From Glaciimonas sp. PAMC28666 (GTDB lineage: Bacteria > Pseudomonadota > Gammaproteobacteria > Burkholderiales > Burkholderiaceae_D), in the NCBI RefSeq assembly GCF_016917355.1, contig NZ_CP070304.1, positions 2,914,001-2,978,000 of the forward strand: a stretch of DNA of 64,000 nucleotides. Direction: 5' to 3'. The notes under the pieces were generated by a model. The model did no database searches, had not been told where the DNA came from, and worked only from the letters and a program-made list of their open reading frames with translations. The position numbers and the translations under genes are program-made. Below are positions 53,357 through 62,071 of this stretch, piece by piece; position 1 is the stretch's first letter, and every line of letters begins with the position of its first letter.

Positions 53357-54069
53357 CCGCGTTGAGGTGTTTATCAGTCGCCGGACTGACCGCATTTTAT
53401 GGTGCGAGTCAGGTGCTATTTGGTATCGACCTAAATGTTGGTGAGGGTCAATGTATGGCTTTGCTGGGGCGGAATGGTGCGGGTAAGTCAACCACCATGA
53501 AAGCTATAGCAGGCATTATTCCTAGTACTGCAACGAAGATGGATCTGCACGGGAAAAACATCAACGGCATACCGTCGTATCGGATTGCGCGAGCAGGACT
53601 CGGATTCGTGCCGGAAGACCGACAGGTGTTTCCTGAGCATTCGGTGGAAGATAATCTGACGCTCGCAGAGAAGGCCGGCGCACAAAATCGGCGCGACTGG
53701 ACCCTGCAAAGGGTGTACGACGCGTTTCCGCTGTTAGTCCCTTTGCGAACCCGATTAGCTGGCCAGTTGTCCGGCGGCGAGCAACAAATGCTAGTCATTG
53801 GGCGTGCGCTGATGGGTAATCCCACGATGCTTTTGCTGGATGAGCCGAGCGAAGGTCTGGCACCGGTGATCGTGCAGCAAATTGCGGTTCAGATCAAGGC
53901 GTTGCGAAAGGCTGGCACCACGATTTTGCTGGCCGAGCAAAACATGCATTTTTGCCTGAATGTCGCTACCCATGTAGCCGTCATTGATAAAGGCAAAATT
54001 GTGTATGCCGATTCGGTTGAGGGCCTGCGCAACAATGACGATATCAAACGACGATATCTATCGGTATAG
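53353..54069 (+). CDS. ABC transporter ATP-binding protein (LivF), second operon
   Basis: A 238-residue ATPase with Walker A LLGRNGAGKSTTMKAIAG, the LivF-type FVPEDRQVFPEHSVEDNL, signature LSGGEQQMLVIGRALMGNP and Walker B LLLDEPSEGLAPVIV. It is the last gene of the second Liv operon. A long hairpin follows, between it and a convergent CzcE-like gene. Confidence 0.92.
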   Translation: MTALRCLSVAGLTAFYGASQVLFGIDLNVGEGQCMALLGRNGAGKSTTMKAIAGIIPSTATKMDLHGKNINGIPSYRIARAGLGFVPEDRQVFPEHSVEDNLTLAEKAGAQNRRDWTLQRVYDAFPLLVPLRTRLAGQLSGGEQQMLVIGRALMGNPTMLLLDEPSEGLAPVIVQQIAVQIKALRKAGTTILLAEQNMHFCLNVATHVAVIDKGKIVYADSVEGLRNNDDIKRRYLSV

Positions 54070-54118
54070 CGCAAAATAAAGTGGACGCACGTCGTTGATT
54101 AACGTCGTTGTCATTGGT

Positions 54119-54158
54119 GAAAAATGGATACCTGGCATAGACGTTGCCAGGCATCCAT
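54119..54158 (-). terminator. Terminator hairpin between LivF and the CzcE-like gene
   Basis: ATGGATACCTGGCA (54124-54137) and TGCCAGGCATCCAT (54145-54158) form a 14-bp stem with one mismatch and a 7-base loop. On the minus strand the stem is followed by TTTTTC, so it best terminates the leftward CzcE-like gene. It may act on both strands. Confidence 0.75.
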
Positions 54159-54170
54159 ATCGTTTGATTC

Positions 54171-54551
54171 TCAAAATATAGACAGCATGCTAGGTGCAAC
54201 ATAAACCTCTACCTGATGGTCCAGGACATAAGGCGGCGCGATTCGATTTAAATTGAAAAGAAACACATTGTGGGGCACGTCAAAGCGCCACGCAAAGGTA
54301 TTGGTTCCAACAACAAAATTGACCGTTGTACCGTCGTTCACATTGACATGCGATGTAGAGGGATCTATACGGATCATGACAGTCGCCGATCTGGCTGAGG
54401 CAGGGCTACCCAACGACGTCATCGTGGATGGGGCAGCCATCGCAGGGGTGGAAAATATGGCACATCCAGCAAGGATCAGGACGGCCAGCGCTGCCATTAT
54501 CGAGGGCATCGGGCTGGTGCAAGACGGCCGTAAAATTGATTTCTTGTTCAT
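54171..54551 (-). CDS. CzcE-like periplasmic protein, second copy
   Basis: A 126-residue protein from the ATG at 54551 with AAGGAG six bases upstream; the frame to 54626 is longer but unsupported. The N-terminus is a signal sequence with LILAGCAIFSTPAMAA, in which LAGC could serve as a lipobox, while AMAA fits signal peptidase I. The mature region (VMIRIDPSTSHVNVNDGTTVNFVVG, TFAWRFDVPHNVFLFNLNRIAPP, VEVYVAP) parallels the CzcE-like protein at 27.6 kb. No metal-resistance genes are adjacent. The copper-binding role is inferred from the family name only. Confidence 0.75.
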   Translation of the reverse strand: MNKKSILRPSCTSPMPSIMAALAVLILAGCAIFSTPAMAAPSTMTSLGSPASARSATVMIRIDPSTSHVNVNDGTTVNFVVGTNTFAWRFDVPHNVFLFNLNRIAPPYVLDHQVEVYVAPSMLSIF

Positions 54552-55151
54552 CGCGCACTCCTTAGATTGAGAGAAGGTGACACCATGGATTTGAAGCAGC
54601 TTCACGCTAAGAAAATCTCCTTCCATCGGGCCGAATTAATGCTTTCGATGGATGCAACACTTCGCCGGATAGGTAGATCTCATTCGGTGCTCCGATGCGC
54701 GAGATCCGATGCGGAGAATGATGTTAATTGTATAAGATTTTATGGCAGCAAAAACTGATCTTTATCAAAACGCTCTCACATTTTAATTCTGACGCAATTT
54801 ACTTTCTGGTGGTGGATGATTGCCTCGAAATGGGCTAATGCCAGCCGGTCCGAGTGTCACCCGAACGGCAGAAAAATGCATTAATAGCAGTGTCTTTTCC
54901 GGTCCGGCGGAATGCGTGTTGCAAGGCAATCATCGGCGGCTTTGAGACTTCCATTCCAAAGCTCTCTCCTGATGCTGTTTTTTCTTTGATTTGACTGTCG
55001 TAAAAAATGCTGTTCGTACTGGCTAGTACGAAAAAAATTCTAATAAGTATTTTAAAATTCCAAAGAATAATGTAACATCAGTTCAATCGATTCATGCAAG
55101 ACCTGGTCGGACAGCCACGGTAGATGGCAATGACCACAACGGGAGACAATA
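54552..55151. other. Divergent intergenic region between the two catabolic regions
   Basis: This 600-bp gap separates the CzcE-like gene and the start of the second catabolic operon. A 20-bp palindrome lies at 55013-55032 and an AT-rich stretch follows to 55075. No TTTCGAAA-type operator is present, so this operon is not part of the neighbouring IclR-type regulon. No gene seen. Confidence 0.55.
55013..55032. promoter_or_regulatory. Perfect 20-bp palindrome, candidate TetR operator
   Basis: TTCGTACT and AGTACGAA form a perfect 8-bp inverted repeat around GGCT, 119 bp before the first gene of the 55-63.6-kb operon. Size and symmetry suit a TetR-family dimer, and a TetR gene starts at 63.7 kb. 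I did not find the same palindrome in front of that gene, so the pairing is a guess. Confidence 0.5.
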
Positions 55152-56135
55152 ATGGTTTCAAGACGTACGGTGATTCAAGCGGCTATTGCTGGTAGCGCTG
55201 CTATGATATTCAAAGCAGCTTCAGCACAAACAGGTAGTTGGCCCGAAGCGACTGTACGTATCATTGTGCCGTTCAGTGTCGGCGGTGCGTCCGACGTCCT
55301 GACCCGTTTGTTGGCAGCGAAACTACAAGCCAAACTAGGGCAAAGCTTTATTGTTGATAACCGCACTGGCGCTGGCGGCAACATTGGTATGGAAGTGGTG
55401 CGCAGTGCCAAACCGGATGGCTACACGATTGCCTCGGCGACGGTTGGCACGCTTTCGATCAATGAGTTCTTGTTCTCCAAAATGAGCTACGATCCAGCCC
55501 GCGATTTCGAGTATGTATCGATGATCTGGGAAAACTGTAACGTGTTTGTCGTTGCGGCAGAACATCCGGCAAAAACGGTGCAGGAATTCCTGGTGTGGGC
55601 GCGTAAGCAGCCGAACGGCGTTTCTTACGGTTCCGCCGGTATCGGTACCACACCTCACCTGGCGGGAGAATTATTCCGGGCCCGCACCGGCATTCAGGCG
55701 CAACACATTCCGTTCCGTGGCGCATCGCAATCCATGCCAGCGTTGCTGGCAGGTGACACCAATTTTGCAATCGATAATATCGCCAGTTACATGGGGTTGA
55801 TCCGGGCCGGCAAAGTCAGAGCGCTGGCAGTCACCTCGGCAGAGCGCTTCCCGACCTTGCCGCAGGTCCCAACTATGGCGCAAGCGGGTATCCCTGATTT
55901 CATCGTCACCTCCTGGGGCACTTTTGTCCTGCCTAAAGGCACGCCGGCACCCATCGTCGCCAAGCTATCGGTGGCATTGAAAGAAATTGCGAATGACCCG
56001 GCCGTGAAGCAACGTTTTCTTGATACGGGCGCGCGTGCAATTTGGTCGTCACCGCAGGATGCTGCCACATTTGCGCAAAAAGAGCGGGTGAAATGGAAAG
56101 AAGTTGTCCAACTTTCCGGCGCGAAACTGGATTGA
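55152..56135 (+). CDS. Bug/TctC family solute-binding protein
   Basis: A 327-residue periplasmic binding protein with a short twin-arginine-like signal (VSRRTVIQAAIAGSAAM, cleavage near ASAQT). The family pattern is VRIIVPFSVGGASDVLTRLLAAKLQAKLG, VDNRTGAGGNIGMEVV, VSYGSAGIGTTPHLAGELF and LLAGDTNFAIDNIASYMGLIRAGKVRALAVTS. It is an orphan without tctAB nearby. It opens the second catabolic operon and is coupled to the CoA ligase gene (TGATG overlap). It probably captures the carboxylic acid that the ligase activates. Confidence 0.9.
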   Translation: MVSRRTVIQAAIAGSAAMIFKAASAQTGSWPEATVRIIVPFSVGGASDVLTRLLAAKLQAKLGQSFIVDNRTGAGGNIGMEVVRSAKPDGYTIASATVGTLSINEFLFSKMSYDPARDFEYVSMIWENCNVFVVAAEHPAKTVQEFLVWARKQPNGVSYGSAGIGTTPHLAGELFRARTGIQAQHIPFRGASQSMPALLAGDTNFAIDNIASYMGLIRAGKVRALAVTSAERFPTLPQVPTMAQAGIPDFIVTSWGTFVLPKGTPAPIVAKLSVALKEIANDPAVKQRFLDTGARAIWSSPQDAATFAQKERVKWKEVVQLSGAKLD

Positions 56136-57760
56136 TGATGACGCGACTTTCCAGCCGGACCTTTATTGAACTGGTCCGTCAGCAGGCTCAACGCAAACCG
56201 GAAGCAAGTGCTTTGGTTTGCGCGCAAGGGCGCTTCAGTTATGGCGATCTGGCAGAGCGCGCCTCGCGCGTCGCCAGCGCCTTGCGAGCCAACGGCATTC
56301 AGCGCGGTGATCGCGTCGGGGTCTTGCTGAGCAATCGGGTTGAATGGATTGATGTATTGCTGGGGGCGGGCGCTCTGGGCGCCATTCTGGTACCACTGAG
56401 CACCTGGTCAACGCGGAATGAACTGGCGTTCTTGCTACAAGACTCAAATCTGGCGTTATTGGTGTCAACGGCACGCTTCGGCGACCGTGATTTCGAATCA
56501 GATTTTGTCGCACTGCAAGGCATGCCTGGTGTACCGGATCCTGCGTGCATCTGGTTGCTTGATAACGTTATCGGTAGCAGCAGTTTTCCTTCCTATAATG
56601 CGATCTTCGAATCCGCCAGCGCACTTGGTGTTCTGGCGGCGGATGCCGGCCCTTGTGCCGATGATGATGCATTAGTGCTCTACACATCAGGTTCAACCAG
56701 CGCACCGAAGGCTGTACCTTTACGCCAGTTTGCGGTGCTCGAAAACGGTTTTAACATTGGTGAGCGGCAAGGCTTTACGGATGCTGATCGGGTCTTGTTG
56801 TCATCACCTTTATTCTGGGCTTTCGGTGGCGCAAACGCGTTGCCAGCGACGTTTGGTCACGGCGCAACGCTGGTCTTGATGGAGAAATTCGATGCCGCGA
56901 GCGCGATGCAGATTATCGAGACCGAACGCTGCACCGCCATCTATACCCTGCCAGCGATGACGTCGGCGCTGGCGTATCACCGTGACTATCGTAAAGAACG
57001 TCTGGCCAGCCTGCGCACCGGTGTCACCATTGGTAGCGCTGAAGAATTTCTGATTGCGGTCGAGACGTTGGGAGCCGACGCTTTATGTAATATCTATGGT
57101 GCAACGGAAACCTGCGGTAATTGCGCGGTGACCTGGCATCACTGGCCAGTGTTGCGTCGTGCGCATAGTCAGGGGCCGCCACTGCCAGGACAGCAGATAC
57201 GCTTTATCGACGAAGACACCGGTGAAGAGGTATTGCCCGGCATGCCGGGGTTAGCCGAAGTGCGTGGCTATACCACACTCGGTTACAGCGGTTTCAGTGC
57301 GCAGCAGAACGCTACAGCTTTCACCGCAGACGGTTATTACCGCACCGGCGACATGGGCAAGTTTAATGTCGATGGCGATTTTGTATTCGTGGGCCGGGTC
57401 GGCGAGATGATCAAACGTGCTGGCATTAACGTATCGCCAGCCGAAGTGGAAGCTGTACTACGACATCACCCATCGGTTCAGGATGTCGCCGTAGTCGGCG
57501 TGCCGGATGTCATCCGCGGTGAACTCATATTCGCATTTGTGGTACCCATCTCTTCGGAGGAGTTTGACGCTGCCGCGTTGCTGCGACATTGCGCAGCGGA
57601 ATCGTCGAAATACAAGGTACCCGACCATATCGAGCCCTGCACCAGTCTGCCGCTGACCGCGACCGGCAAACTGCAGCGACGCGAACTTAAGCAATTGGCT
57701 CTCGAACGCGCTTTGGCACTTGCTGCCATCGCGTCCCAAAAACGCGCTTCGGCAGCATAG
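56135..57760 (+). CDS. Acyl-CoA synthetase (AMP-binding)
   Basis: A 541-residue ANL ligase, started at the ATG at 56135 that overlaps the previous stop (a 56138 ATG is also possible). The longer frame to 56042 lies inside the upstream gene. The P-loop reads ALVLYTSGSTSAPKAVPL near residue 184, with serine-threonine in place of the usual glycine-rich end. The motifs NIYGATETCGN, GYYRTGDMGKFNVDGDFVFVGR and AGINVSPAEVEAVLRHHP follow. The C-terminal lysine region LPLTATGKLQRREL is intact. It makes a CoA thioester from an unknown acid, the entry to the thiolase-fold proteins that follow. Confidence 0.92.
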   Translation: MMTRLSSRTFIELVRQQAQRKPEASALVCAQGRFSYGDLAERASRVASALRANGIQRGDRVGVLLSNRVEWIDVLLGAGALGAILVPLSTWSTRNELAFLLQDSNLALLVSTARFGDRDFESDFVALQGMPGVPDPACIWLLDNVIGSSSFPSYNAIFESASALGVLAADAGPCADDDALVLYTSGSTSAPKAVPLRQFAVLENGFNIGERQGFTDADRVLLSSPLFWAFGGANALPATFGHGATLVLMEKFDAASAMQIIETERCTAIYTLPAMTSALAYHRDYRKERLASLRTGVTIGSAEEFLIAVETLGADALCNIYGATETCGNCAVTWHHWPVLRRAHSQGPPLPGQQIRFIDEDTGEEVLPGMPGLAEVRGYTTLGYSGFSAQQNATAFTADGYYRTGDMGKFNVDGDFVFVGRVGEMIKRAGINVSPAEVEAVLRHHPSVQDVAVVGVPDVIRGELIFAFVVPISSEEFDAAALLRHCAAESSKYKVPDHIEPCTSLPLTATGKLQRRELKQLALERALALAAIASQKRASAA

Positions 57761-57787
57761 TCGTCGCGCTTCACTCCTGAGGTATTT

Positions 57788-58939
57788 ATGCCACTTAACC
57801 GACCTACGGCCGTTATCGGGTCAGCCATCATGGTCCCGATTCATACGGATCGCCAATCCCTTGAGGAAATCCTGTACGAAGTTGCACAGGCGGCGCTGAA
57901 GAGCGCCGGTATTCCTATCGAAGATATCGACGGTATTATTGTCGGTTCAAATGACCAGGTTGACGGTCGTGCCATTTCCATCATGGCCGCATCCGGCTCT
58001 GTTGGCGGTGTGGACCGCGATATTCTTTCCACGCCATCGGCTGGTGAACATGCTTTCGTGATGGGCGTTTTGCGTATTGCATCCGCGCATTTCGAGACAC
58101 AGTTAATCGTCTCCTGGGGCGTGACCGAAGCATCGTCACTGTCTGAAGTCGAGCGCCTGGCGGCTGATCCCTATTTCCATCGTAAACTTCCGCTCGACGA
58201 TTTGTCTTCGTTCGCGCTGCAGGCAAATGCGTTGATCGCTGCACAACCGCAGGCACAAACCTTAGCGGCACAACTGGTGCAACAGAATCGTCGCCGTGGA
58301 TCGCTAGCGTATCCTGAAGCCACTGGCCCCATCGAGACACCAGCAGAGATTGATGCATCGAAAGCAGTGCGTTGGCCAGTACGTGAAGCGATGCTGCGTG
58401 CGCCGACTATGGGTGCAGTAGCACTCGTATTGGCTTCCGAAGAATTCGTCACAAAAGCTGGCATCACTAACCCAGCCTGGATTCGCGGCATGGGCTGGGC
58501 GACTGAAGCAGCATTCCTGGGCGACCGTGATTTGACCGCGGCAACGGCTCTGCAAGAAGCAGCGCGTCAAGCGTTCGCTGATGCCGGCGTTGCGACCATT
58601 AGCGAAATCGACGTTGCTGAAATCAGCGCGGCGACGCCATTCCAGGAATTGATTGCTTATCAGGCACTGGGAATTGCTGAGCCAGCGCAATGGGCTGACG
58701 TGGTCAGCAAAGAACACGTGCATCCGACGCTTAACCTGTCAGGCGGCGTGGCTTCAATCAATCCTGTATTTTGTGGCGGACTGGTGCGTATCGCCGAAGC
58801 CGCTAATCAAGTCATGGGAACGGCCGGTAAACATCAGGCAGCCAAGGTCGATACTGCATTGGCGCACGCCGCGAGCGGTCCCGCCATGATGTATCAGACC
58901 GTTGTCGTATTCGGAAGCAAACTGGGAGGAACCCAATGA
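57788..58939 (+). CDS. Thiolase-fold protein lacking catalytic residues (A)
   Basis: A 383-residue thiolase-like protein. The region where thiolases carry the nucleophile (..ACASG..) reads LSTPSAGEHAFVMGVL, with no cysteine. The E-H-D-C-F block is replaced by EISAATPFQELIAYQALGI, and GHPIGATG is replaced by VASINPVFCGGL. All three thiolase active-site elements are thus missing. Otherwise the fold is complete (SGIPIEDIDGIIVGSND-like start, NLSGG near 320). It overlaps the next thiolase-fold gene by 4 bp, and the two probably form one heteromer. It could be an inactive scaffold or an aldolase-type subunit rather than a thiolase. Confidence 0.82.
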   Translation: MPLNRPTAVIGSAIMVPIHTDRQSLEEILYEVAQAALKSAGIPIEDIDGIIVGSNDQVDGRAISIMAASGSVGGVDRDILSTPSAGEHAFVMGVLRIASAHFETQLIVSWGVTEASSLSEVERLAADPYFHRKLPLDDLSSFALQANALIAAQPQAQTLAAQLVQQNRRRGSLAYPEATGPIETPAEIDASKAVRWPVREAMLRAPTMGAVALVLASEEFVTKAGITNPAWIRGMGWATEAAFLGDRDLTAATALQEAARQAFADAGVATISEIDVAEISAATPFQELIAYQALGIAEPAQWADVVSKEHVHPTLNLSGGVASINPVFCGGLVRIAEAANQVMGTAGKHQAAKVDTALAHAASGPAMMYQTVVVFGSKLGGTQ

Positions 58940-60129
58940 GTCAATCACGTACGAATCAACCACGTGTAGGTATTATCGGCATCGGTCAATCCGCATTCAA
59001 GCCGAAACGTGACGACGCCAGTTATCCCGATCTGGTCCGCGAAGCCGTGGTGCTGGCGATGGCTGGCAGTCAGCTGGAATTCGACGATATCGATGCGATT
59101 GTCTATTCGCTGTCGCCGGATGCAATGGTCGGTATTGGTAATGCAGAACGTCTTGGCGTTGATGCTGTCGGTGGGCGCAACAAGCGTTTCCTGCGTATCA
59201 ACACCGGTGGTGCGACTGGTATTTCCAGCGTGGCCGCAGCGTATTACCACATCGCTTCTGGTGCTAGTGACGTCGTCATGACAGCTGGTGCGGACAAGGT
59301 GGGCGAATGCGGTGATTCACAAACTGTACTCAACAAAATCTGGGATCCAATCTACGAGCGTCCATTGCCGTTGGGTACGATCACCATGCTGGCCATGTCT
59401 GCAGTTCGCTACGCGGAAAAGTATGGCATGTCGCAAGAAGATATGGCAGCCGTCGTGGTTAAGAACCGTTACCACGCTTCGTTGAATGCGAATGCGCATT
59501 TGCGTAAGACGACCACTGTCGAAGAAGTAATGGCCTCACGCATGATCAGCTGGCCTATCAAGTTGATGGATTGCTGCCCACAGTCGAGCGGTGGTGGTGC
59601 GATGATTCTGGCTTCAGAAAAGTACATTAAAGACCGCAATCTGGATGCTGTGTGGATCACTGGTCTGGGCCATTGCTCCGAGAGTTATTACATCGGTGAC
59701 CGTATGGGTAATGACTTCCTGGCTGATCATGCCGACGCTTTTGCACTAAGTCGTTCGTTTGAGCGCACCTATAAAATGGCCGGTATCACCGACCCGCAAA
59801 AGCAGATTCACGTCGCCGAATTGTATGCACCGTTCAGCAACACCGAATTTCACTCAATCGAAGCAGCCGGTCTGGCCAAAATCGGTACCTCGGTGGCGCA
59901 ATTGAAAGAAGGACGTTACACCATCGGTGGCGAAATTCCTGTCAATCCATCGGGCGGAACATTGTGCACTAATGCGATTGCAGTGACGGCGATGATTCGC
60001 GTAGCAGAAGTAGCGCTGCAAGTGTGGGGCAAAGCAGGAACGCATCAGGTAAAAGGCGCACGCGTCGGCGTCGCCAGTGGCAACGGTGGTGATCATCAGT
60101 TCTTTGGAACAATGGTCATCGAGGCATAA
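58936..60129 (+). CDS. Thiolase-fold protein lacking the catalytic cysteine (B)
   Basis: A 397-residue thiolase-like protein (GIIGIGQSAFKPKRDDASYPDL start). The nucleophile position reads RINTGGATGISSVAAAYYHIASG, glycine/threonine instead of cysteine. The histidine block is HVAELYAPFSNTEFHSIEAAGL, with tyrosine near the active site. The third block is VNPSGGTLCTNAIAVTAMIRVAE, lacking GHPIG. It is better conserved to the family than its partner A but cannot be a normal thiolase. It overlaps gene A and is followed by a DUF35 protein, as in known thiolase-DUF35 complexes. A carbon-carbon lyase or acyl-transfer role on a CoA ester is inferred. Confidence 0.85.
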   Translation: MSQSRTNQPRVGIIGIGQSAFKPKRDDASYPDLVREAVVLAMAGSQLEFDDIDAIVYSLSPDAMVGIGNAERLGVDAVGGRNKRFLRINTGGATGISSVAAAYYHIASGASDVVMTAGADKVGECGDSQTVLNKIWDPIYERPLPLGTITMLAMSAVRYAEKYGMSQEDMAAVVVKNRYHASLNANAHLRKTTTVEEVMASRMISWPIKLMDCCPQSSGGGAMILASEKYIKDRNLDAVWITGLGHCSESYYIGDRMGNDFLADHADAFALSRSFERTYKMAGITDPQKQIHVAELYAPFSNTEFHSIEAAGLAKIGTSVAQLKEGRYTIGGEIPVNPSGGTLCTNAIAVTAMIRVAEVALQVWGKAGTHQVKGARVGVASGNGGDHQFFGTMVIEA

Positions 60130-60222
60130 CATCGAAAGTATGAAAAGGTGAACTTTAAAAAAACACGGTTTTCAGTTTTTTTGAGGTCACCAAAAATCAA
60201 TCAATTTTCTGAAGGAAAAAAA

Positions 60223-60681
60223 ATGGAACTGCTGAAACGCCGCGAGGCCTGGAACATTACCTACAATCACGCACTGGGAGAGACAGCAAGCTGGTTCTAC
60301 GTCCAGATTCGTGACCACGCCAAGATTTATGGTCGTCGTTGCGGCGAAACTGGCCGTGTGTTGGTGCCACCACGGGCTTTTTCTGACCAGACTCTGGAGC
60401 CAACCACTGAGTGGGTTGAAGTCGGTCCAGGCGGCTGTATCGAGACGTTCACAATGGTCTATGAGCCATTTCAAGGCTTGCCGGATCCTCCGTATGCTTT
60501 CGGTTATGTATTGCTGGATGGCGCTGATACCGCAATTGGTGGTTTCTTCAAAGGTATCGACCTGGCAGATCCGGCCAAAGCAGCGAAACAAATGGCATTA
60601 AAAACACGGGTTGTCACGAAGTTTGCAGAAGTTCGCACTGGTGATGTACTCGATTTCTGGTTCGAGCTGGAAGCAAACTGA
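60223..60681 (+). CDS. DUF35 OB-fold protein with degenerate zinc ribbon
   Basis: A 152-residue DUF35 (zinc-ribbon plus OB-fold, acyl-CoA-binding) protein. The ATG at 60223 has AAGGA in front; the frame from 60148 adds 25 unrelated residues. The ribbon site reads GRRCGETGRVLVPPRAF, with one cysteine where family members have C..C, and the second pair is also absent (SDQTLEPTTEWVEVG). Zinc binding is therefore probably lost. The OB-fold strand GCIETFTMVYEPF and PPYAFGYVLLDGADTAIGGFF are normal. It likely partners thiolase-fold proteins A and B. It overlaps the next gene by 1 bp (TGATG). Confidence 0.82.
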   Translation: MELLKRREAWNITYNHALGETASWFYVQIRDHAKIYGRRCGETGRVLVPPRAFSDQTLEPTTEWVEVGPGGCIETFTMVYEPFQGLPDPPYAFGYVLLDGADTAIGGFFKGIDLADPAKAAKQMALKTRVVTKFAEVRTGDVLDFWFELEAN

Positions 60682-62015
60682 TGCAAACGGCATCCAGAAC
60701 CGCACAGCGGGTTGCGGTGATTGGTGCCGGTGCGGCTGGGCTCTGCGCCGCCAAGCACTTGTTGGCGCGCGGGGTCGAAGTCGTTGTCTATGAACTCGGT
60801 TCATTCATTGGTGGCCTGTGGGTCTATCAGAATGATAACGGCCTCTCACCGGCGTACCGATCGCTACATTTAAACTCTGAAGTCAGCATCACCGCCTATA
60901 AAGATTTCCCTTTTCCGCAAGATGGCCCGCTGTACCCGGATCACTTCGGCGTCAGTCGCTATCTGCAAGCCTATGCTGAAAAATTCGGCGTGGTGCCACA
61001 TATCCGGTTTCGTTCTAAAGTGGTCAATGTCAAAGCCGAAAATGGCGGCTGGCAGGTGCGTCTGAATGACGACAGTGTTGAGCGGTTCACCGCCGTCGTG
61101 ATTGCCAGCGGACATCAAGGCGTACCCAAGCATGCCGGATGGCGTGATGACTTTGGCGGCGAGTACCTGCACTCAAACAGTTATCAGGTTCCCGAACCAT
61201 TCCGCGACAAACGCGTTCTGGTGGTCGGTATGGGTAACAGTGCCGTCGACATAGCCTCCGATATTTGTGTGGTCACCAAATCGACCACAATTTCTGCACG
61301 CTCACCAGTGCTCGTAATGCCGCGCATGCTGTTTGGCGTGCCGACTTCACGGGTGCTGGGCAAGATCGAAAAGCGCTGGATGCCTTGGCCGATGCGCCGC
61401 ACCATGCGTGAAATACTCACTCGCATTGTGCACGGCAGCATGAAACAATGGGGTTTTGTTGCGCCTAAAACGCGTACCCATCCGACTAGTCACCCAAGCC
61501 TGATGGGGCATTTTGTCTGGAACCGCATCACGGCGAAACCTGGGATTGAGTCGGTAACAGGAAATGAAGTGCGCTTTGTGGACGGCAGCGTGGAATCATT
61601 CGACACGATTATTGCGGCCACAGGTTATTCGGTTGGTTTACCTTTCCTGAGCAAAAATCCAGGTGAGGCAGAAGAGCACAAGCCGGACCTCTTCCTGCGC
61701 GTCGTTTCGCCAACGCAGCCCGGTTTATATTTCGTTGGATTGTTTAACGTCGCCGGTGGCGGCAACATTCGCATGATGGACGATCAGGCTGAATGGCTAG
61801 CCGAGTTGGTGTGCGGCGATGTCGATTTACCGGACCAGGCAGGAATGCGCCACGCGATAGGGCAAGAGCAAGCATTTCTGCAACGCCATTATCCCGCCAG
61901 CCCGCGCTACGCACTCGAGCTTGATCCAACATTCTATCGCAAGCAACTCGCAACAGAGCGCAAGCGTAGTCAGGGCTATCGCCAACGTGCCGCACAGCGC
62001 GTGCAGGAAGCATAA
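60681..62015 (+). CDS. Flavin-containing monooxygenase (FMO-like)
   Basis: A 444-residue FAD/NADPH monooxygenase. The FAD motif VAVIGAGAAGLCAAKHLLARG is near residue 10 and GGLWVYQND near 43. The FMO fingerprint FxGxxxHxxxY appears as FGGEYLHSNSY near residue 156, so it is an FMO rather than type I BVMO, which has W at the end. The NADPH motif is VLVVGMGNSAVDIASDI and ATGYSVGLPFL follows. It could hydroxylate a soft nucleophile, or act as an FMO-type Baeyer-Villiger enzyme. It shares an operon with the CoA ligase and thiolase-fold genes, so it probably acts before or between the CoA steps. Confidence 0.9.
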   Translation: MQTASRTAQRVAVIGAGAAGLCAAKHLLARGVEVVVYELGSFIGGLWVYQNDNGLSPAYRSLHLNSEVSITAYKDFPFPQDGPLYPDHFGVSRYLQAYAEKFGVVPHIRFRSKVVNVKAENGGWQVRLNDDSVERFTAVVIASGHQGVPKHAGWRDDFGGEYLHSNSYQVPEPFRDKRVLVVGMGNSAVDIASDICVVTKSTTISARSPVLVMPRMLFGVPTSRVLGKIEKRWMPWPMRRTMREILTRIVHGSMKQWGFVAPKTRTHPTSHPSLMGHFVWNRITAKPGIESVTGNEVRFVDGSVESFDTIIAATGYSVGLPFLSKNPGEAEEHKPDLFLRVVSPTQPGLYFVGLFNVAGGGNIRMMDDQAEWLAELVCGDVDLPDQAGMRHAIGQEQAFLQRHYPASPRYALELDPTFYRKQLATERKRSQGYRQRAAQRVQEA

Positions 62016-62071
62016 CCTATAACCTCGCCGTGTTCTGTTTGCACCCATTCTTTTTACTTTGAATCGAGATC

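Noticed and set aside
54253-54570. 105-codon plus-strand frame opposite the CzcE-like gene
   Set aside because: The minus strand has a signal peptide, a ribosome binding site and family motifs; the plus frame has none.
54552-55151. Search for a TTTCGAAA three-box operator before the second catabolic operon
   Set aside because: Only a distinct palindrome was found; TACGAAAAAAATTC lacks the paired boxes and 20-bp spacing.
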